The notes under the pieces are model-generated. The model ran no database searches and was not told the origin of the DNA. It worked only from the letters and a program-made list of their open reading frames with translations. DNA of 21,471 bases from Streptococcus pseudopneumoniae ATCC BAA-960 = CCUG 49455 (GTDB taxonomy: Bacteria; Bacillota; Bacilli; Lactobacillales; Streptococcaceae): NCBI RefSeq assembly GCF_002087075.1, contig NZ_MWSM01000008.1, positions 1 to 21,471 on the forward strand. The letters are read 5' to 3'. Of this stretch, positions 1 to 6,632 are shown one piece after another. The stretch's first letter is position 1, and each line of letters begins with the position of its first letter. The translations under genes were made by a program, and so were the position numbers.

Positions 1-87
1 CGTCAGTCTTATCTACAACCTCAAAGCAGTGCTTTGAGCAACCTGCGGCTAGCTTCCTAGTTTGCTTTTTGATTTTTATTGAGTATA
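1..87 (+). repeat. BOX element, partial (end of boxB plus boxC)
   Basis: The window opens inside a pneumococcal BOX repeat. Positions 1-40 match boxB, including the perfect inverted repeat CTCAAAGCA/TGCTTTGAG. Positions 41-87 match boxC and end in the usual ATTGAGTATA. BoxA and the first few bases of boxB lie before the window. The same sequence recurs, reverse-complemented, at 4777-4930, 17663-17777 and 21392-21471. It ends about 30 bp before vncR, so it forms the upstream region of that gene. Confidence 0.93.
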
Positions 88-89
88 AG
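62..89 (+). promoter_or_regulatory. possible vncRS promoter formed by the end of the BOX
   Basis: TTGCTT (62-67) and TATAAG (84-89) are 16 bp apart, close to sigma-A spacing. They would start transcription near 96, about 23 nt before vncR. The -35 and most of the -10 lie in boxC itself. In BOX copies with TTGCTCTTTG the -35 would differ slightly. This is weak, because vncRS may also be read from upstream genes outside the window. Confidence 0.3.
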
Positions 90-118
90 AAAAATAAAAA
101 ATAGAGAGCAGTTAAAGT

Positions 119-775
119 ATGAAAATTTTAATTGTAGAAGATGAAGAGATGATCCGTGAGGGGGTCAGTGATTATTTGACGGATTGTGGCTATGAAACCC
201 TTGAGGCTGCAGATGGGCAAGAAGCCTTAGAAAAATTTTCCAGCTATGAAGTAGCCTTGATTTTACTAGATATCCAGATGCCCAAGCTCAATGGTCTAGA
301 AGTCCTAGCTGAGATTCGTAAAACCAGTCAGGTTCCTGTCTTGATGCTGACCGCCTTTCAGGATGAGGAATACAAGATGAGTGCCTTTGCTTCTCTGGCA
401 GATGGCTATCTGGAAAAGCCCTTCTCCCTCTCCCTCTTAAAAGTGAGGGTGGATGCAATTTTCAAGAGATACTACGATACAGGACGAATCTTCTCTTATA
501 AAGATGCCAGGGTGGATTTTGAGAGCTACAGTGCCAGTCTAGCAGGTCAAGAAGTGCTTATCAATGCCAAAGAGTTGGAAATTCTGGACTATCTGGTGAA
601 AAATGAAGGCCGGGCCTTGACTCGGTCTCAGATAATCGATGCCGTCTGGAAAGCGACAGATGAGGTTCCCTTTGACCGTGTCATTGATGTTTATATCAAG
701 GAATTGCGGAAAAAGCTAGACTTGGACTGCATCCTCACTGTGCGCAATGTTGGTTATAAATTGGAGCGAAAATGA
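119..775 (+). CDS. vncR: OmpR-family response regulator VncR
   Basis: DNA-binding response regulator of 218 aa, cytoplasmic. The receiver domain covers about residues 1-115, with the acidic pocket at D8/E9, the phospho-acceptor D51 in LLDIQMPK, T78 and K100 in the EKP motif. A winged-helix Trans_reg_C domain covers about 125-218. The stop overlaps the vncS start by 4 nt (ATGA, 772-775), so the two are translationally coupled and VncS is the partner kinase. In pneumococcus this pair follows the vex transporter genes and pep27, which would lie before this window. Its early link to vancomycin tolerance has been disputed. The start is the first ATG after the BOX, and its ribosome site is weak (GAGAG about 12 nt upstream). 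The name rests on family features plus the position next to fba. Confidence 0.9.
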   Translation: MKILIVEDEEMIREGVSDYLTDCGYETLEAADGQEALEKFSSYEVALILLDIQMPKLNGLEVLAEIRKTSQVPVLMLTAFQDEEYKMSAFASLADGYLEKPFSLSLLKVRVDAIFKRYYDTGRIFSYKDARVDFESYSASLAGQEVLINAKELEILDYLVKNEGRALTRSQIIDAVWKATDEVPFDRVIDVYIKELRKKLDLDCILTVRNVGYKLERK

Positions 776-2100
776 GACGAACAGGTTTATTTACAAAGAT
801 ATTTATCTATACCTTCTCGATATTTAGTGTTCTGGTTATCTGCCTTCATTTAGCTATTTATTTTCTATTTCCCTCGACTTATCTGAGTCATCGTCAGGAA
901 ACCATTGGCCAGAAAGCGACAGCTATTGCCAAGTCCCTAGAAGGAAAGGATAGGCAGAGCATCGAGCAAGTGTTAGAGCTGTATTCCCAGACTAGTGATA
1001 TCAAGGGGGGCGTTAAGGGCGAGATGACAGAGGACAAGTTAGAAGTCAAGGACAGCATTCCTCTGGATACGGACCGTCAGACCACCTCTCTCTTTATTGA
1101 GGAGCGTGAGGTGACAACGCAAGATGGTAGCACCATGACTCTCCAGTTTCTGGTTTCTATGGATTTGCAAAAGGAAGCAGAGCAAATCAGTCTCCAATTT
1201 CTTCCCTATACCTTGCTGGCATCCTTTCTAATTTCCCTCTTGGTGGCCTACATCTATGCTCGGACCATTGTTGCCCCGATCTTGGAAATCAAACGGGTGA
1301 CTCGTAGAATGATGGAACTGGATTCCCAAGTGCGATTGCGCGTGGATTCTAGGGATGAGATTGGTGATCTCAAGGAACAAATCAATAGCCTCTACCAGCA
1401 TCTTTTGACTGTCATTGCAGACTTGCATGACAAGAATGAAGCCATTCTCCAGCTGGAGAAGATGAAGGTCGAATTCCTACGAGGGGCTTCTCATGAACTG
1501 AAAACACCGCTGGCTAGTTTGAAAATCCTGATCGAAAACATGAAAGAGAATATCGGTCGTTATAAGGATAGAGACCAGTATCTGGGAGTTGCCTTGGGGA
1601 TTGTGGATGAACTCAATCACCATGTTCTGCAGATACTTTCCCTCTCTTCTGTGCAGGAGTTGCGAGATGATAGGGAAGAAATTGACCTCCTCCAGATGAC
1701 ACAAAGTCTGGTTAAGGATTATGCCTTGCTCGCCAAGGAAAGAGAGCTCCAGATTGACAATAGTTTGACCCATCAGCAGGCTTATCTAAACCCATCAGTT
1801 ATGAAGTTGATTCTTTCTAATCTCATCAGCAATGCCATCAAGCACTCTGTTCCAGGTGGCTTGGTTGGCATTGGAGAAAGAGAAGGGGAACTCTTTATCG
1901 AGAATAGCTGTAGCTCAGAAGAACAAGAAAAACTAGCCCAGTCTTTTTCTGATAATGCTAGTCGCAAGCCCAAAGGGCCTGGGATGGGACTCTTTGTGGT
2001 CAAGAGTCTATTGGAACATGAAAAATTAGCTTATCATTTCGAGATGGAGGAGAATCGTTTAACCTTCTTCATAGCTTTTCCAAAAGTCGCCCAAGACTAG
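772..2100 (+). CDS. vncS: sensor histidine kinase VncS
   Basis: Membrane histidine kinase of 442 aa, expected to phosphorylate VncR. The first membrane helix is at about residues 8-33, followed by an extracytoplasmic sensor region to about 143. The second helix is at about 144-165, then a HAMP linker to about 215. The dimerisation and phospho-acceptor motif is RGASHELKTPL with H241. An ATPase domain follows, with N-box NLISNAIKHS and glycine box GPGMGLFVV. The usual DxGxG box between them is not recognisable: the equivalent stretch reads LFIENSCSS. The start ATG overlaps the vncR stop. No clear terminator follows, and fba has its own promoter 80 bp downstream. The identity comes from the operon and from the aldolase neighbour. 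Confidence 0.9.
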   Translation: MRRTGLFTKIFIYTFSIFSVLVICLHLAIYFLFPSTYLSHRQETIGQKATAIAKSLEGKDRQSIEQVLELYSQTSDIKGGVKGEMTEDKLEVKDSIPLDTDRQTTSLFIEEREVTTQDGSTMTLQFLVSMDLQKEAEQISLQFLPYTLLASFLISLLVAYIYARTIVAPILEIKRVTRRMMELDSQVRLRVDSRDEIGDLKEQINSLYQHLLTVIADLHDKNEAILQLEKMKVEFLRGASHELKTPLASLKILIENMKENIGRYKDRDQYLGVALGIVDELNHHVLQILSLSSVQELRDDREEIDLLQMTQSLVKDYALLAKERELQIDNSLTHQQAYLNPSVMKLILSNLISNAIKHSVPGGLVGIGEREGELFIENSCSSEEQEKLAQSFSDNASRKPKGPGMGLFVVKSLLEHEKLAYHFEMEENRLTFFIAFPKVAQD

Positions 2101-2181
2101 AGATAGAAAGGGTTTACATGGATGAAGCTAGAAGAAATTAAATCGAAACTACGGGAAAAACTAGATTTTTTTGTCAAAAAG

Positions 2182-2190
2182 TGATAAAAT
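2182..2190 (+). promoter_or_regulatory. extended -10 promoter of fba
   Basis: TGATAAAAT (TGn plus TAAAAT at 2185-2190) is an extended -10 with no good -35. Transcription would begin near 2197, giving a leader of about 44 nt. A strong AGGAGG (2226-2231) lies 9 nt before the ATG. Confidence 0.6.
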
Positions 2191-2201
2191 GAACAATGTA
2201 A

Positions 2202-2215
2202 ATGGGGTGACCCAT
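2202..2215 (+). other. small leader hairpin in fba mRNA
   Basis: ATGGG, then GTGA, then CCCAT: a perfect 5-bp stem closed by a GNRA-type tetraloop. It sits at the very 5' end of the predicted fba transcript. A role as an mRNA stabiliser is inference. Confidence 0.4.
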
Positions 2216-2240
2216 AAAAATATACAGGAGGCCTGATAAA

Positions 2241-3122
2241 ATGGCAATCGTTTCAGCAGAAAAATTTGTCCAAGCAGCTCGTGACAACGGTTATGCAGTT
2301 GGTGGATTTAACACAAACAACCTTGAGTGGACTCAAGCTATCTTGCGCGCAGCAGAAGCTAAAAAAGCTCCAGTTTTGATCCAAACTTCAATGGGTGCTG
2401 CTAAATACATGGGTGGTTACAAAGTTGCTCGCAACTTGATCGCTAACCTTGTTGAATCAATGGGTATCACTGTACCAGTAGCTATCCACCTTGACCACGG
2501 CCACTACGAAGATGCACTTGAGTGTATCGAAGTTGGTTACACTTCAATCATGTTTGACGGTTCACACCTTCCAGTTGAAGAAAACCTTAAATTGGCTAAA
2601 GAAGTTGTTGAAAAAGCACACGCTAAAGGTATCTCAGTAGAAGCTGAAGTTGGTACTATCGGTGGTGAAGAAGACGGAATCATCGGTAAAGGTGAATTGG
2701 CTCCAATCGAAGACGCTAAAGCAATGGTTGAAACTGGTATCGACTTCTTGGCAGCTGGTATCGGTAACATCCACGGTCCTTACCCAGCAAACTGGGAAGG
2801 TCTTGACCTTGACCACTTGCAAAAATTGACAGAAGCTCTTCCAGGATTCCCAATCGTATTGCACGGTGGTTCAGGTATTCCTGATGAGCAAATCCAAGCA
2901 GCTATCAAACTTGGTGTTGCCAAAGTTAACGTTAACACAGAATGCCAAATCGCATTCGCTAACGCAACTCGTAAATTTGCTCGTGACTACGAAGCAAACG
3001 AAGCAGAATACGATAAGAAAAAACTCTTCGACCCACGTAAATTCTTGGCTGACGGTGTAAAAGCTATCCAAGCATCGGTTGAAGAACGTATCGACGTATT
3101 CGGTTCAGAAGGTAAAGCATAA
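2241..3122 (+). CDS. fba: class II fructose-1,6-bisphosphate aldolase
   Basis: Cytosolic zinc-dependent aldolase of 293 aa that interconverts fructose-1,6-bisphosphate with glyceraldehyde-3-phosphate and dihydroxyacetone phosphate in glycolysis. Class II marks are IHLDHG (H83, catalytic D85, H86), the EAEVG segment near 134-138, GNIHG with zinc ligand H178, LHGGSG with H208, and the phosphate-binding NVNTE near 230-234. The length is normal for the family. Codon use is strongly biased (AAC, GAC, CGT, CCA) compared with neighbouring genes, as expected for a very highly expressed gene. It is a single-gene unit with its own extended -10 promoter, a near-ideal ribosome site and a terminator. Confidence 0.98.
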   Translation: MAIVSAEKFVQAARDNGYAVGGFNTNNLEWTQAILRAAEAKKAPVLIQTSMGAAKYMGGYKVARNLIANLVESMGITVPVAIHLDHGHYEDALECIEVGYTSIMFDGSHLPVEENLKLAKEVVEKAHAKGISVEAEVGTIGGEEDGIIGKGELAPIEDAKAMVETGIDFLAAGIGNIHGPYPANWEGLDLDHLQKLTEALPGFPIVLHGGSGIPDEQIQAAIKLGVAKVNVNTECQIAFANATRKFARDYEANEAEYDKKKLFDPRKFLADGVKAIQASVEERIDVFGSEGKA

Positions 3123-3142
3123 TCTAGCTGAATAATACAGAT

Positions 3143-3170
3143 AAAACCTGCCTGTGAGGGTGGGTTTTTT
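3143..3170 (+). terminator. intrinsic terminator after fba
   Basis: AAACCTGCC (3144-3152) pairs with GGTGGGTTT (3159-3167) over 9 bp including two G-T pairs, with a 6-nt loop. A T-run to 3170 follows, about 20 bp after the fba stop. Confidence 0.8.
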
Positions 3171-3192
3171 GATTTCAAGCTACTCGTTTTAG

Positions 3193-3404
3193 TATAGTAA
3201 ACTGAATCTAGACTAGCACAATGCTGCTTCTATAGCGTTTTGAAACTAGAACAGGACAATATAACTGCTAAAATATTTCTATAAATTCATTTGATTTTCC
3301 TAATCAATTTGTTCGTATCCTATTTCATTCCACTATAAAACATTCTTATCAATTGATTTGAATTCCAAAATTTCATCGCTCTGGTCTTATTTCATTTGGC
3401 TATA
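3193..3404 (-). repeat. outer RUP element, split by another RUP
   Basis: Joining 3193-3230 to 3336-3404 (removing 105 bp) rebuilds a 107-bp unit that starts TATAG and ends CTATA, the length of the pneumococcal RUP repeat. It resembles the RUP sequence I remember in reverse orientation. It also aligns without gaps to the inner copy, about 71 of 107 bases identical by my count. RUPs are non-coding and thought to be mobilised in trans by the IS630-Spn1 transposase. This unit fills the space between the fba terminator and the SpNOX terminator. Confidence 0.85.
3231..3337 (-). repeat. inner RUP element inserted in the outer RUP
   Basis: A 107-bp unit bounded by TATAGCG and CACTATA, with a TA at each border as expected for TA-target insertion. 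It has the same orientation as the outer copy. It has drifted from the RUP sequence I remember, which suggests an old insertion. Confidence 0.85.
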
Positions 3405-3434
3405 AAAAACTCTCCTGGGGAATCCCAGGAGAGT
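3404..3434 (-). terminator. intrinsic terminator of the SpNOX gene
   Basis: A perfect 11-bp stem ACTCTCCTGGG/CCCAGGAGAGT (3409-3419 with 3424-3434) with a 4-nt loop. On the minus strand it is followed by six T. It lies 8 bp after the stop. Its T-run abuts the TATA end of the outer RUP. Confidence 0.92.
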
Positions 3435-3442
3435 ATGAGTAC

Positions 3443-4645
3443 TTATTTGAACTTGAATCCTTCGTAAATAAGCTCTGCTTTTGGATTTTGTTTCTTAATC
3501 TGTTTGGCAAGTGTCTTCATCATAGAAAGGGGACCACACATATAGACGGTTGCATGTTTGGGCACTTCTTTTTGTTCAAAATTAAGATAGCCGTCTTTCG
3601 TACTGTCGATTAGATGGAGTTCAAAATTAGGATTTTTCTGAGCATAGTTACGGAGTAAATCTAGGTAGACTGCATTTTCATCTCCACGGAAGCTATAGTA
3701 GAAGTGAACCTGTTTATCTAAAATAGGATGTTCACGGATGTAAGAGATGAAGGGGGTGATCCCAATACCTCCAGCAATCCAAACCTGATTTTCTCGTCCT
3801 TCTTCTATGATCATGTGTCCGTAAGCTCTGTCTAGGGTTACTTTGCTGCCGGCTTGAAGATTATCATAGATATTATTGGTATGGTCGCCTGAATTTTTAA
3901 CAGTAAAGTAAAGAGTTTGGCCATGACCTCCTGAGATAGAAAAGGGATGCGGAGCACTTTCAAAGCCTTCTTGGAAAATCTTTAGAAAGGCAAATTGTCC
4001 TGATTGATAGTTGAAAGGTCTGCTAAGATGGATTTGAATTTCTCTAGTATCGTGATTTAAGCGTTTGAGATGGGTAATTTTCCCTAGATAGGGGAAGGAA
4101 ATCTTTTGATATAGAAAAATGATATAAAAACCAGCTAGTAAGCCTAAAAGGGCATAGCTACCAACAAGAAAACTTAGAAGATTAAATGTAAGGAGACGAT
4201 TGCCCATTATCATGTAGATGTGAAAGAGTCCTAAAATATAGGCTAGGTAAACCAGGCGGTGAATCCATCGCCAAGCTTCGTATTGGATGTATTTGCCTAA
4301 ATAGGCGACAAGGATGATGCTGGCAAAGATATAGATGGCAAGATTACCAAACTGAGCAGCTAAGCGAGAGCCCCACAAACCGCCCATACTAAAGTTATGA
4401 AAGATTAGTAGGATGATTGAGAGAAAGGCTGTGAATTTGTGGACGGTGTAGACCTTCTCCAAACCGTGAAACCAGCTTTCTAGTAGTGGGAGACGAGTGG
4501 CTAGGATAAAAGTCAGAGATAGGCTTGTTAAAGCTAGTCCTGGAATCATGAATTGGGGAGAAGTGTTCATCCAAGTCAAAAGAGTCAAGATAAAACTAGC
4601 TATGATAAAGAGTAGTCCTTTGATTGATTTCATAGAAAATTCCAT
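3443..4645 (-). CDS. NADPH oxidase-type flavocytochrome (SpNOX)
   Basis: A 400-aa membrane oxidoreductase matching the SpNOX protein known from S. pneumoniae, a bacterial model for NOX enzymes. It should pass electrons from NAD(P)H through FAD and two membrane haems to oxygen, making superoxide. About six membrane helices fill residues 1-185. Four histidines lie in haem-ligand positions: H69 and H83, then H129 and H142. The cytosolic half has the FAD motif HPFSIS (233-238), nucleotide-binding AGGIGITPF (291-299) and MCGP (369-372). It ends EGFKFK, so the aromatic F397 described for SpNOX is present. It stands alone between its own promoter and terminator. A shorter start at M5 is possible, but the residue numbering fits M1. 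The physiological electron acceptor is not settled: ferric reductase activity is the alternative annotation. Confidence 0.92.
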   Translation of the reverse strand: MEFSMKSIKGLLFIIASFILTLLTWMNTSPQFMIPGLALTSLSLTFILATRLPLLESWFHGLEKVYTVHKFTAFLSIILLIFHNFSMGGLWGSRLAAQFGNLAIYIFASIILVAYLGKYIQYEAWRWIHRLVYLAYILGLFHIYMIMGNRLLTFNLLSFLVGSYALLGLLAGFYIIFLYQKISFPYLGKITHLKRLNHDTREIQIHLSRPFNYQSGQFAFLKIFQEGFESAPHPFSISGGHGQTLYFTVKNSGDHTNNIYDNLQAGSKVTLDRAYGHMIIEEGRENQVWIAGGIGITPFISYIREHPILDKQVHFYYSFRGDENAVYLDLLRNYAQKNPNFELHLIDSTKDGYLNFEQKEVPKHATVYMCGPLSMMKTLAKQIKKQNPKAELIYEGFKFK

Positions 4646-4684
4646 TTCATTTAGATTTCGATTTGTTGTAAATGAATTTGTTAC

Positions 4685-4713
4685 ATTTTATCATAGAAAA
4701 TGTATGGTGTCAA
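4685..4713 (-). promoter_or_regulatory. sigma-A promoter of the SpNOX gene
   Basis: On the minus strand TTGACA (4713-4708), 17 bp, then TAAAAT (4690-4685) with a TG one base before the -10. This is the best full sigma-A match in the window. Transcription would start near 4678, about 33 nt before the ATG. Confidence 0.85.
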
Positions 4714-4741
4714 ATCTAGGTGTGTAAATCTCTGTTCTTAT

Positions 4742-4769
4742 AAAAAACTCTCCAATTGAACTGGAGAGT
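4742..4769 (-). terminator. intrinsic terminator of the amino acid ABC operon
   Basis: ACTCTCCA/TGGAGAGT (4747-4754 with 4762-4769) with a 7-nt loop. On the minus strand it is followed by six T. It ends transcripts that come from the permease and run through the BOX. The outer stem and tail (GGAGAGTTTTTTATA on the minus strand) are identical to the SpNOX terminator. Confidence 0.88.
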
Positions 4770-4776
4770 GGCTGTT

Positions 4777-4930
4777 TATACTCAATGAAAATCAAAGAGC
4801 AAACTAGGAAGCTAGCCCGCAGGCTGCTCAAAACACCGTTTTGAGGTTGTAGATGAAACTGACGAAGTCAGTAACCATACATACGGCAAGGTGAAGCTGA
4901 CGTGGTTTGAAGAGATTTTCGAAGAGTATT
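4777..4930 (-). repeat. complete BOX element (A-B-C)
   Basis: Reverse-oriented BOX of 154 bp. The boxC end begins TATACTCAATG, boxB carries the CTCAAAACA/TGTTTTGAG-type hairpin (with a mismatch), and boxA ends at GAAGAGTATT. It lies in the 3' end of the permease transcript. Its last base or two overlap the permease stop codon. Confidence 0.95.
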
Positions 4931-5588
4931 ATTCTGCAGCTTGTTGCCAACGTTTGGCTAGCATATGAGACAGGCTAGAAATGGCTAGGTTAAAGCTGAA
5001 GTAGATGAGGGCAATCAGTATATAAAGACTGAAGACCTGCTCTGGTTCGAAATAACGGCCCATGAGAATTTGGCTGGCTCCAAAGAGTTCTTGTAGGGCG
5101 ATAACAGAGTAGAGGAGACTGGTATCCTTAATCACGGTTACAAACTGAGAAATGATGGCTGGCAGCATTTTACGAATGGCTTGTGGGAGAATGATGTAGT
5201 AGAGGATTTGGGCTGAAGTGAAGCCTTGTGACATTCCTGCTTCGTACTGCCCCTTGGCTACGGCATTGAGACCGCCTCGGATAATCTCAGCTAAAGCCGC
5301 TGATGTAAAGAGTGTGAAGGCAGTGATTCCTGCTGGAGTGGATTTCATCTTGAAAATTAAAAAGATAGTAAAGATCCAGAGAAGGTTGGGAACGTTGCGC
5401 ACAAATTCGATATAAATGCTGGAAATAATGCGCAAGACAGGATTTTTGCCATTTCTCATGACAGCTAGCACCGTACCGATAAGGGTAGAGAGGACGATGG
5501 CAATCAGAGAAATGTAGAGGGTCAAGCCAAATCCTTTAAAGATAAAGACTAGGTTATCTGGGGTCAAAACTTCTAAAATGGATTCCAT
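4929..5588 (-). CDS. polar amino acid ABC transporter permease
   Basis: Inner-membrane permease of 219 aa, HisM/GltK-like BPD_transp_1 family. Hydrophobic segments lie at about residues 13-43, 55-80, 88-110, 145-165 and 185-208. The EAA loop that docks the ATPase is at about 116-143 (EAGMSQGFTSAQILYY onward). The start has a strong AGGAGG 5 nt upstream. The gene begins 9 bp after the stop of the ATPase-permease fusion, so it is the last gene of that operon. It is intact, but its usual partners (a second full permease, an intact ATPase and a binding protein) are broken or missing here. It is therefore probably non-functional unless it joins another ATPase. Its TAA stop lies on the edge of the BOX. 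Confidence 0.9.
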   Translation of the reverse strand: MESILEVLTPDNLVFIFKGFGLTLYISLIAIVLSTLIGTVLAVMRNGKNPVLRIISSIYIEFVRNVPNLLWIFTIFLIFKMKSTPAGITAFTLFTSAALAEIIRGGLNAVAKGQYEAGMSQGFTSAQILYYIILPQAIRKMLPAIISQFVTVIKDTSLLYSVIALQELFGASQILMGRYFEPEQVFSLYILIALIYFSFNLAISSLSHMLAKRWQQAAE

Positions 5589-5597
5589 AGTAACCTC

Positions 5598-6456
5598 CTA
5601 AAGTGAATAGGCTTTTTTATTAGCTTGTTCCATCTTGTGACCAAACTGGGCAACAGGGAAGCATAGAGAAAAGTAGAGAAGGGCAGCGCCTAGAAAGGCT
5701 GGAATGTAGTTTCCGTTAAGTGCTGACCAAGACTTGGTCACAAACATCAAGTCCACTCCAGAGATGATAGCGACTGTTGAGGTGTTCTTGATGAGGTTGA
5801 CAATTTGGTTGGTCAAAGGAGGGAGAATGATGCGGTCGGCAACTTCACGGGCAAAGCCCATTTCATGGGTAACGACAATCATATTCATACCATCGTGGGC
5901 CAATTTTTGCATAACCGCTAGAACATCGCCGATGGTTTCAGGGTCAAGAGCAGATGTTGGTTCATCAAAGAGAAGAAGCTCAGGATGCATAGCGAGTCCA
6001 CGTGCAATGACAATCCGTTGCTTTTGTCCACCAGACAGCATGGCTGGATAAGAATCTTTTTTATCCCACATATTTACAAATTCCAGATATTTTTGAGCTG
6101 TTTTTTCAGCTTCTTTTTTATCAATTCCTAGAACTTTTATGGGTGCGAGTGTTACGTTTTCTAACACTGTTTTATGCGGATAGAGGTTAAAATGCTGGAA
6201 AACCATGCCGACTTCCTTACGAAGAGGCACCAAATCTTTCTGGCTGGCACCAGCAACTTGGTGGCCATTGACTAGAAGACTTCCCCTTGTCAACAGCCTC
6301 CAAACCATTGATGGTGCGGATAAGAGTGGATTTTCCAGAACCAGATGGTCCGAGTAGGACAACGACTTGTCCTTTTTCAAAACGGAGATTGATGTCGCGG
6401 AGTGCGTGGTAGTTTCCGTAATATTTTTCGACGTGTTCAAATTCTACTAAAGCCAT
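5598..6456 (-). pseudogene. amino acid ABC ATPase, frameshifted and fused to a permease tail
   Basis: The true start is the ATG at 6456 ([14 protein letters not shown]) with AAAGGAG upstream. Walker [10 protein letters not shown] is read in this first frame. A run of four G (CCCC at 6283-6286 on the plus strand) shifts the frame, and the expected [11 protein letters not shown] becomes DKGKSSSQW. The rest lies in the other frame: Q-loop [10 protein letters not shown], signature LSGGQKQR, Walker [13 protein letters not shown] and H-switch VTHEMGF. Right after VADRII the sequence jumps to [16 protein letters not shown], which is the C-terminal part of a HisM-type permease. The ATPase tail, any binding protein and the permease N-terminus with its EAA loop are absent. 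Two lesions make transport activity unlikely. A product starting in the second frame would lack Walker A. Confidence 0.9.
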
Positions 6457-6479
6457 AAGGAGTCTCCTTTGCATTAGAT

Positions 6480-6488
6480 TTTATAACA
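6480..6488 (-). promoter_or_regulatory. extended -10 promoter of the ABC operon
   Basis: On the minus strand TGTTATAAA (TG at 6488-6487, TATAAA at 6485-6480), about 24 bp before the ATPase start. No good -35 is present. It faces away from the recJ promoter, which uses a near-identical ATGTTATAA core. Confidence 0.55.
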
Positions 6489-6587
6489 TGATTCTGCACC
6501 AAAAGATTTGTCTTGTCAAATCATATCTGAAAAAATTCACTAAAATTTTATAAAAAAGCAATCTGGATAGAGAAAACGTCTAAATCA

Positions 6588-6596
6588 TGTTATAAT
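6588..6596 (+). promoter_or_regulatory. extended -10 promoter of recJ
   Basis: TGTTATAAT (TG at 6588-6589, TATAAT 6591-6596) is a perfect extended -10. Transcription would start near 6603. Confidence 0.75.
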
Positions 6597-6632
6597 GAAG
6601 CAATAGAATTCTTAGAAAGAGTGGATGTCTTT

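Noticed and set aside
1..118. Search for pep27 just before vncR
   Set aside because: The visible stretch is BOX sequence and a short AT-rich spacer; the peptide gene, if present, lies outside the window.
2118..2141. Seven-codon frame between vncS and fba
   Set aside because: Weak ribosome site, no regulatory hairpin and no tie to fba, whose promoter lies downstream.
6514..6519. TTGACA on the minus strand as -35 of the ABC operon
   Set aside because: It lies 28 bp from TATAAA, too far for a sigma-A promoter; the extended -10 alone is the better explanation.
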